From Bimuria novae-zelandiae CBS 107.79 (taxonomy: Eukaryota > Ascomycota > Dothideomycetes > Pleosporales > Didymosphaeriaceae), in contig ML976679.1 of the NCBI GenBank assembly GCA_010015655.1, positions 341,613-405,612 of the forward strand: a DNA stretch of 64,000 bases. Reading direction: 5' to 3'. The notes under the pieces were generated by a model. It had not been told where the DNA came from and did not search any database. It saw only the letters and a program-made list of their open reading frames with translations. Both the position numbers and the translations under genes were made by a program. This document shows, piece after piece, positions 57,990 through 64,000 of this stretch. Each line of letters starts with the position of its first letter. Positions within the stretch are counted from its first letter, which is position 1.

Positions 57990-59845
57990 AAATAGAGCTC
58001 TCTTTACCAACGTTGCTAGCTCTCTACTTAATTACCTCCCCTACGCAACCTGTTACGCTCTTTCTGCTCTAGATCCTTTCTATACACCTCTACAGCGCCC
58101 TCCTTATCGCTCTCCGTAAGTCTATTATACCCAGATTACCACTGGATCGCCATTTTACGCAGGCGGAGGAGTAACAGTACTAGTAACTTAAAATGCTATT
58201 CTTACACAGCGTATGGCATCCCCGCGTCGGACGGATCCATGAGCATATTAAGGTTAATTCTACCACGTCTAACAACGTTAAGGAGCACCTTATTAATTTT
58301 ATGCACCTCTATAGCTATTACTTGCTCCCTCTACTAGTTAAAGAAGAACTAAGTATAGTAAGAAAGCTCTACTTAATTAGCTTACGTTAACTCCTGCCAC
58401 GCTAACGCACTTAACGTACTCCTTAAGCTTATAAAGGGTGCTATATTTAACGTCTAAGGATGCTATTAGTAGCCCAAAATTTAACTCTATGCTAATTAAC
58501 TTATATAGAGCGAGTTAGCAGCGATTACCTTTATAAAGTTATTTATATTAAGGTTAGATCTAGCACCTTTTTTAGCCCTCTACGCCAACTTTTCCCTCGT
58601 AACTTTCTTCCTGGCCAGCGTTAGGCTTAGTCGTATATTATTATGCGGCTCCTCGACTATACACCTGCCCTTTGTTATATCTCGCGCCCATGCCGCCACT
58701 ATGGTGCTGCTCGCTGGGTAGTGATCCTCAAACCGATCAGGTTGCCTGGGCGTACGTTTAACCCAGCACACGTACGGATAGTTGCCACAGTGGGTATCCT
58801 GGCATCGCCATTTATCGCGTATCGCGACTATAGGGCCCTCGCCGACGGCAGTATACGCAAGGACGTCTGGCAGGTCATGTAACTAACGATGAGTTGCGGT
58901 AAGTCGCGGCGGAGAGCTCTAAGAGCTCTAAATACTCTGTAAGCCAAATACCCCCCTATTACGCGTCCCACTGTTTTAGCCAGTTTCTAGCTCCGCCAGC
59001 GTTAAATTAAAGTCAACATAAGTTACCTTAGTAATAGACTCCTCCTTTAACTTATACGCGCGCTTAACGACCTGCATAAACGCAATACTATTGCTACGCT
59101 TAAGAGACTACGTAAGTCTTTGTTGCTCGGGTACCCACGGTGTATATATAACTGCAGTTAAATTTTTTACTACTATTTTAATAGGCGGAATCGACTATAC
59201 TAGGTCTCGTATAACCTTGTCTACCCAGTGCCAGAGCTCTGCGTAGAAGTACGTACGTATCGTTATTTTAGTGTTAAATTTAGTTCTAACTTCCTCCTTC
59301 CGTAGGAACGCACGCCAGCGGCAGGTAATATATAGCTTAACTTTATATAATTCTAACAATTTGTTAAGTACCCTATTATTACGATTTTAGCTATTATTAT
59401 TAATTTTTAGTATAACTTCTAGCGGCGTTAGCGCGTTAACTTTAGAAAAAATTAATAAATTCTTATTATTGTTAAATACCCCCCTATTACGCGATCGCTT
59501 ACGCTTGTCGTCGCCCTTATTACTACTAACGTTATTAAATACCCCCCTATTAGGCGATTGCTCGCGCGCGGAGTTTTCTAGCAACGCAGGCCTCTAAGCT
59601 AACTAAGGTTCTTTATCTTTAGGGTAATCGTTAACGTATATATTAACGTTGTTGTCAACGCTATCGCCCTCTGGCAGAGGTCCTTCCTCCTCTATAGGTC
59701 CTTCCTTTTCTATGCCTGCAAATCGTATAACGCGCAGGGGCGCCCTCGTTGGTGGGGTCTTTTTTTATGCCTTGGCCTTCCTCAAAGGGTTGCGGCCAGC
59801 GTCAAACACCTTTGAAACCTTCCTTTTTCGAGTACTCGGCATGAT
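57990..59845 (-). pseudogene. Second gene of element 3, unknown function
   Basis: A single minus-strand frame can be followed from ATG 59845 (MPSTRKRKVSKVFDAGRNPL) for about 600 codons without a frameshift, broken only by TAA and TAG. It starts basic (RKRKVSK), then has an acidic, disordered part. It contains the peptide NRGVF three times, a region with AELWHWVDKVIRDLV and VTYVDFNLTLAELETG, and a well-preserved block at about 58580-58850 with CQDTHCGNYPYVCWVKRTP and FEDHYPASSTIVAAWARDI. The C-x4-H-C...C pattern could bind metal. I recognise no family. It is not a transposase by any motif I know, so it may be a passenger or an accessory factor. Confidence 0.6.
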
Positions 59846-60039
59846 ACATTCGCTATAGGCGACTTACCGCCTATTTATACCTCCTAGTAAGTTAATTTTC
59901 CTCTATTACATTGTCTCTTATATAAATTTTGTATGTGAGGTGATAAAGGCGGGGAAGCGATTACCTATTAAGCGTGCAGCCACTCAGAAGCTTGCCCCAA
60001 GTGGGTCGGGACGGTATTTTGCATAGCATTATACCCTTA

Positions 60040-62166
60040 CTGTGCCTCGGCAGTCAGTGCAACACGTTAGTCAATGTAACACCCCAATAAGATCGCTCGG
60101 CCAGCAACATGAAGCTGCTGAGCCACCCACAATCAATATTATCACGAGATTTTCTGGATTTGGGGTCTCTGAGGCCTGTAGATAATTGCTAGCTACTTAG
60201 ATTATCGATATCTACTTGGTGTTCTGATGATTCGGCCTCTGCGCGACTGTGAGGCGGATGCAACAGATAAGGCCTCATCAACATCTACAGCCTCACGCTG
60301 AAGCTGTTTTTTCTTAGTAGACTTACTAGGAGGCTTTAAAGCCTTCTTGTTTACTAATTTAGATATTTTAATCTATTTTTAAAGTTAACTTTATGCCTTG
60401 CGGGCCTGTTACTTAAGGCGTTGCTCTATAGCCTTATTAGCCCTCTACTTTGCGCGTGCATCTCTAGCAGCTACTTAAGTAACACGCCTCTCTTAGAGTA
60501 GCCTTATTTTAAACTACTAGCTAGCCTAACGTGCCTCTACTTACTTACGTTTTTAAAGCTATAGTTACTGCGCTTTAGTATCTTTTTCGTGTAGACGATC
60601 ACGTGCCCGCTAAACGCGATAGGGTGACACGAAAATAGATCCCCCTTAATCCTTATAAGGCTAATTAAAAGGCAAAGGCCTACCTCGCTTTAAGCGTTTC
60701 TTTTAGATAGTTAGGGCCTTCCGTAGGCCCTAATTTTTATGCTCTGCAAGCTGTGCTCGTGCAGAGATTAAGTGTATAGTTCGACTTAGCTTTTTAGCCA
60801 CATTACTAGCCCCTATATTAATATGAGCTTTTAGAAGCCTATTAATTTTCCTCCAATCTAATGCGCTAAGTACTAAGATTAAGCTTTCTTATAATTCTTG
60901 CTTAGGTACGTGATTGTTGTTAAACCGCTTAAGGATAACTTCTAGATGTAGAGGTAATAGGCTAGTAGCCTTAAAGGCCTGGAGTATTAATGGCTACCTT
61001 ATAGTACTAACCTAGGCCTTCCAGAATAAGCTAAAGAAGTCCCTTTTAGCAATAGAGGCTATTCTTAGGCTATCTTGTAAGAAGGCTGATAGCTCGTTTA
61101 AATATACTGTTAATAGAGGCTTGAACATGCAGACATCTAAAGGCTGCAGCGTATAGGTCGAATGTGGTAGATAGATAGCTAAGAGGATCTTATTACGATC
61201 GCAAAAGTCAATAAAATCCATAGTAACGTGAGATCCATGGCCATCGAGGATTAATAGTCGATATAATTGTCCAGCTTTTGACTTTGTGAGGCGATTAAAC
61301 ACCTATTAAAGCTATGCAAGGCCTATCTAATTATTCGTCTAGCTAAATTCTAATACGGTGATAAAGACTTAATAATGTTAAGGGTTGAGGTCCTCTATCT
61401 AACTTGATTGTATATCTGTAGAGGTGGCCTGATAGATTAGAGCTGGATCTAGGGCAGATCCGTCGGCGCATATGCAAGCGATGATCGATATCCATTCACG
61501 GCTACCATCCTGAATAGCTTGCCTTACTGCCTTGCTCTCGTACAGAGGTCTATCAAAGATCCTCTTTGAGCGGGAGGTGATGCCGAGCAGGCAGCCTTTT
61601 TCGTCCATATTGTATATATGCTGAGTCTCGATCTGATACTAGCCAATCTTTTGCTGTAGAAGCTGAAAGTAGTCCTCATATTTGCCTAGGGAATCAGCTT
61701 TATGGCGATTGCTGTCGATGCCGGTCGTCTATCGTGATATCAAGGATTCAGGGTGGCGCCTCACAAAGCGATCAACCCATGATAAGCTAACCTCCTTTTT
61801 GGCTATAGTAGAGGCAAAGCTTTGTATCATTTGCCGTGTAGGAGGAAGGCCACGTTCAGTAAGGCCTCTAATATATCGTAGGAGCTCTGATTCTTGCTGT
61901 GGGCTGAGATTTCGACGTGTAGAGTCGGTATCTGCACGCGCCTGCGTGACGCCTTGGTGCCGGCGCGTTAATGTAGAAAGTGCAACACCATATTCTTTTG
62001 CAATTTTTCTATATGAAAAAGATGCTCCTGGCTCTTGCGATTCGATTGCTGTAATTGCTGCCTTGATTGGATCTATATTGGTGGGGATGCGGCGCGTGAA
62101 AGTTGGTACGTTGCATGGTGGGGTGTTGCATTGACTGACGTGTTGCACTGACTGCCGAGGCACGGT
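60040..62166 (-). mobile_element. pogo-like DNA transposon (element 4)
   Basis: Inverted ends of about 44 bp (from 60040, and reversed from 62166) share GTGCCTCGGCAGTCAGTGCA, then AACACG, AGTCAATG and AACACCCC. They differ at a few C/T sites. TA flanks both sides (60038-60039 and 62167-62168). The element is 2127 bp and carries one minus-strand transposase relic. It is less mutated than its neighbours, above all from 61440 to 62166. Confidence 0.9.
60300..62073 (-). pseudogene. pogo transposase relic of element 4
   Basis: The minus-strand frame opens with IDPIKAAITAIESQEPGASF and the psq/CENP-B-type DNA-binding part (SYRKIAKEYGVALSTLTRRH, ADTDSTRRNLSPQQESELLR, WVDRFVRRHPESL). The DDE_1 core follows: YNMDEKGCLLGI at about 61600, GSREWISIIACICADGSALD, and LLILDGHGSHVTMDFIDFCD then LAIYLPHSTYTLQPLD at about 61150-61270. 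Both catalytic blocks look intact. There are only a few stops. The codon where the family usually has its starting Met is ATA, so the gene probably lost its start. The C-terminal tail runs on to about 60300. Confidence 0.88.
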
Positions 62167-62367
62167 ACAAGTTCCGCAACGCGCTCACAACACCTGGTGA
62201 TCGGAAGAGAGAGCAAAAACGGTATTGATTGAAGCTACGAAAGAGTCTGACTATATACCTGTGAAACAGGAAATCGCGCTAACCTAATCAGGAAAGGCGC
62301 GCACTCAGGTGGACGCTCAGGGAGCTCTATACTCCTCAGGCTGCTCCTCGGGCAGCTGCCTCGAACA

Positions 62368-63070
62368 CACCCCCCAGAGCGACCTGAGAGAAACACAGAA
62401 ATGAGAGACCTTACTACATAAGACTTCCTAGATGATAGTAGCCTTTTGGAGACCAATTTGGGCAAGAAATCGAGCATGAAGGACTGCAGTTAGAGGTTTT
62501 ATTAGGCCATTAACTGCCATATCGTTAGTGCTCGTATGCTTGACGAGTAGGCGTCCTTGTTGGACTTGCTCCTTAACGTAGTGGTAATAGATGTTGATGT
62601 GCTTAGTACGCTCGTGGTGACCGTGAGCGTGTAGCAGTTTGATAGCAGGCAGATTATCGTTATACAGCGTGATCTCATTGTCTTTGCTGCAGAGTCTAAG
62701 CTGAAACAGGAGACGACATAGCTATGTAGCTTCCTTTGCAGCGTATGTCATGGCGATTATCTTGGCTTTAGTCGTAGATGTCGTGACCATACTCTGCTAG
62801 CGTAACTTGTAACAGATAAATCCTTTAGCCATGTTAAAGTTATAGCTAAAGGTTAACTTATAATTTTTACTATTAGTAATGGCAGCGTTAGAGTAGCTAA
62901 TAAAATTTTTAATAAATATATTAATTAATAGCTTACTTAGCTAATCCTAGCACTTAATAACTAGGTCCTTATAAGCATTAACATAGTTAATAATTTAAAA
63001 GGTGTAGGCGTATTACTCGTTTATAAGATTACTTATAAAATATATAAAAAATTTAATATAGAAGGTAATA
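62368..63070 (-). pseudogene. copia D RNase H end, cut by a pogo insertion
   Basis: Minus-strand translation of 62480-62960 gives the RNase H domain of a copia polyprotein: ISYSNAAITNSKNYKL, NMAKGFICYKLR, VTTSTTKAKIIAMTYAAKEA, ITLYNDNLPAIKLLHAHGHH, ERTKHINIYYHYVKEQVQQG and LIKPLTAVL. It has very few stops. The usual acidic residues in TTEAE and YGDN/SDN have changed to Lys or Asn. A polypurine tract lies below it (62368-62385). Upstream, the polyprotein is interrupted at 63070 by a pogo-like element. Confidence 0.88.
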
Positions 63071-64000
63071 ACGTATCCGGCAAGCGAGCTGCGCAGGCAA
63101 GCGAGCTGCATACCCCACCAACTTTTTACACCTTTATAGCAACCTACCTTAACAACACAATAAGATAATAGTATATAATTACTATTCTAGATTAAGTAGT
63201 ATTTATAATACGCTTTATATACGTTCGCGCGTTATATTTAGTCTTTTTATAGTAGCTATAGCGCGTTAAAGCCTACTAATTAGCACCTAATCGCGCCTTA
63301 CTTTAACGTATTTTACCCTCTACCTACTACTTTATATCCTTTTAAGTAATAATTTCCTTTAATTCTATCTTTATTAAGGTGTCTTACTACTATATCAGCT
63401 TCTTTTTTTACTTTCTACGTATTATAGTAGCCTTATTAGCCTTTTTAAGCCTCGCGATCCGATCGCGCGTAAGCATGCTTTTATAAGCTATTACTTTAGT
63501 ACCCTTTTTAAGCTAATTAAGCGCTATAATAATAAAAGCAAGTAATAAGCTTTTATATTTTTAAATCTTATTATAAATTAATATTAATTAAGCCTCTAGC
63601 TTGCGGGCGTTACTTAGTGTTTTAGCTTTTTAGAGGGTAACTTTTAGTAGAGACGGCGTTAGCGTACAAAGCTTAATATTAAGCTTTAATATTACTACCT
63701 TTAGGTTATATAAAACTAGGCTAGCGCCTCGAAAGCTTGCGCAGATATTCTCCTTTATAATTAATTACTTATAGGCTACGTAGAAGGCTAGTAGGAACTT
63801 TAGCTTTATAATATAGCTAATATAGTTACGTATTAGACTCTTAATCTAGTAGCTATACGTGCGCTTTAACGGCGAGAAGTAGCTAATATTAAGTAGCTAT
63901 AAAAATATAATAAATATAGTAGTATATAAAAAGTAATAATATTCTTCTTCTTGCAGAGCTCTTAAAATTTAAGCAAGTTATAGCTTTTATAACTATTAAG
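63071..64000 (-). mobile_element. pogo-like element, one end, cut by window edge
   Basis: A TA at 63069-63070 is followed by ACGTATCCGGCAAGCGAGCT, a terminal repeat also found at 2664. Beyond 63110 the minus strand carries strongly RIP-altered sequence whose pieces (KKEADIVVRHLNKDRI and a KSMLTRDRI-like block across frames) resemble the C-terminal tail of fungal pogo transposases. The other end lies outside the window. It is inserted in the copia D polyprotein. Confidence 0.6.

Larger units (their letters stand above)
56537..60023. mobile_element. 3.5-kb Tc1/mariner-like transposon with two genes (element 3)
   Basis: Inverted ends of 24 identical bp, starting TGCAAAATACCGTCCCGACC, lie at 56537-56560 and 60000-60023 and are flanked by TA at 56535-56536 and 60024-60025. 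The left half holds a plus-strand DDE transposase relic. The right half holds a second long minus-strand frame, convergent with the first. At 3487 bp the element is about twice the usual length of Tc1-like elements because of this second gene. Confidence 0.88.
52696..62367 (-). repeat. copia 3' LTR carrying four DNA-transposon insertions (copia D)
   Basis: On the minus strand a polypurine tract ending GGGGGGTG is followed by TGTTCGAGG at 62367. After removal of the four TA-flanked elements the sequence continues to GTTGAGACA ending at 52696. The ends TGTT...GACA and the GGGGGTG junction match those of the other copia elements in the window. The LTR itself would be about 246 bp long; the other 9.4 kb are inserted transposons. 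It sits exactly at the border with the gene island. Confidence 0.7.

Noticed and set aside
1..64000. tRNA, rRNA and CRISPR-like arrays
   Set aside because: I looked for tRNA-like cloverleaf arms, rRNA-like blocks and regularly spaced repeats and saw none. The only short tandem array is the three-copy 17-bp unit at 2530.

Overview
The window looks like chromosomal DNA of a filamentous ascomycete, most likely a plant- or litter-associated Dothideomycete-like fungus. It has short GT-AG introns of about 46-126 bp, fungal-type wall and wall-degrading enzymes, and a compartmented genome: a gene island of moderate GC from about 26.9 to 52.7 kb between AT-rich blocks of dead transposons. LTR pairs and transposase frames differ mainly by C-to-T and G-to-A changes, mostly at CpA. 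Open frames are broken almost only by TAA and TAG. This is the mark of repeat-induced point mutation (RIP).

Left block (1-26.6 kb): the 5' end of a minus-strand Ty1/copia element (1-1646) sits in a pogo-like DDE_1 transposon relic (1647-2580). A complete minus-strand copia element follows (5042-10498, TSD CATTC). Then comes a complete minus-strand Ty3/gypsy element (12822-25044, TSD TATAA) that carries a complete plus-strand copia element nested in its RNase H region (15767-21042, TSD GGGTG). A solo LTR of the same gypsy family is at 26224-26592 (TSD TTCTT).

Gene island: a small secreted protein (28801), a two-exon conserved hypothetical gene (29726-30475, minus), a broken secreted Pro/Ser-rich chitinase-associated-like gene (31247-33519), a six-exon GH3 beta-xylosidase-like gene broken by one stop (34558-37171), a broken ankyrin-repeat gene (37582-38652, minus), an unknown 530-aa protein (39593), a CRH-type GH16 cell-wall transglycosylase (42042-43215), an unknown 399-aa acidic protein (43972), an unknown 1076-aa protein (45637), and a damaged RBR-type (RING-IBR-RING) ubiquitin ligase gene next to an assembly gap (about 49.9-51.1 kb, minus). 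Every premature stop in the broken host genes is TAG or TAA and can come from CAA, CAG or TGG by a CpA-to-TpA change.

Right block (52.7-64 kb): one copia LTR (minus strand) has been entered by four TA-targeting DNA transposons in a row: a Tc1-like element (52718-54408), a Fot1/pogo element (54413-56525), a 3.5-kb Tc1/mariner-like element with a second long gene (56537-60023) and another pogo element (60040-62166). They are separated by only 4, 11 and 16 bp. The copia body continues (62368-63070) and is cut by yet another pogo element that runs off the window. The four-element pile-up and the unexplained second gene of the 3.5-kb element are the most unusual things here.
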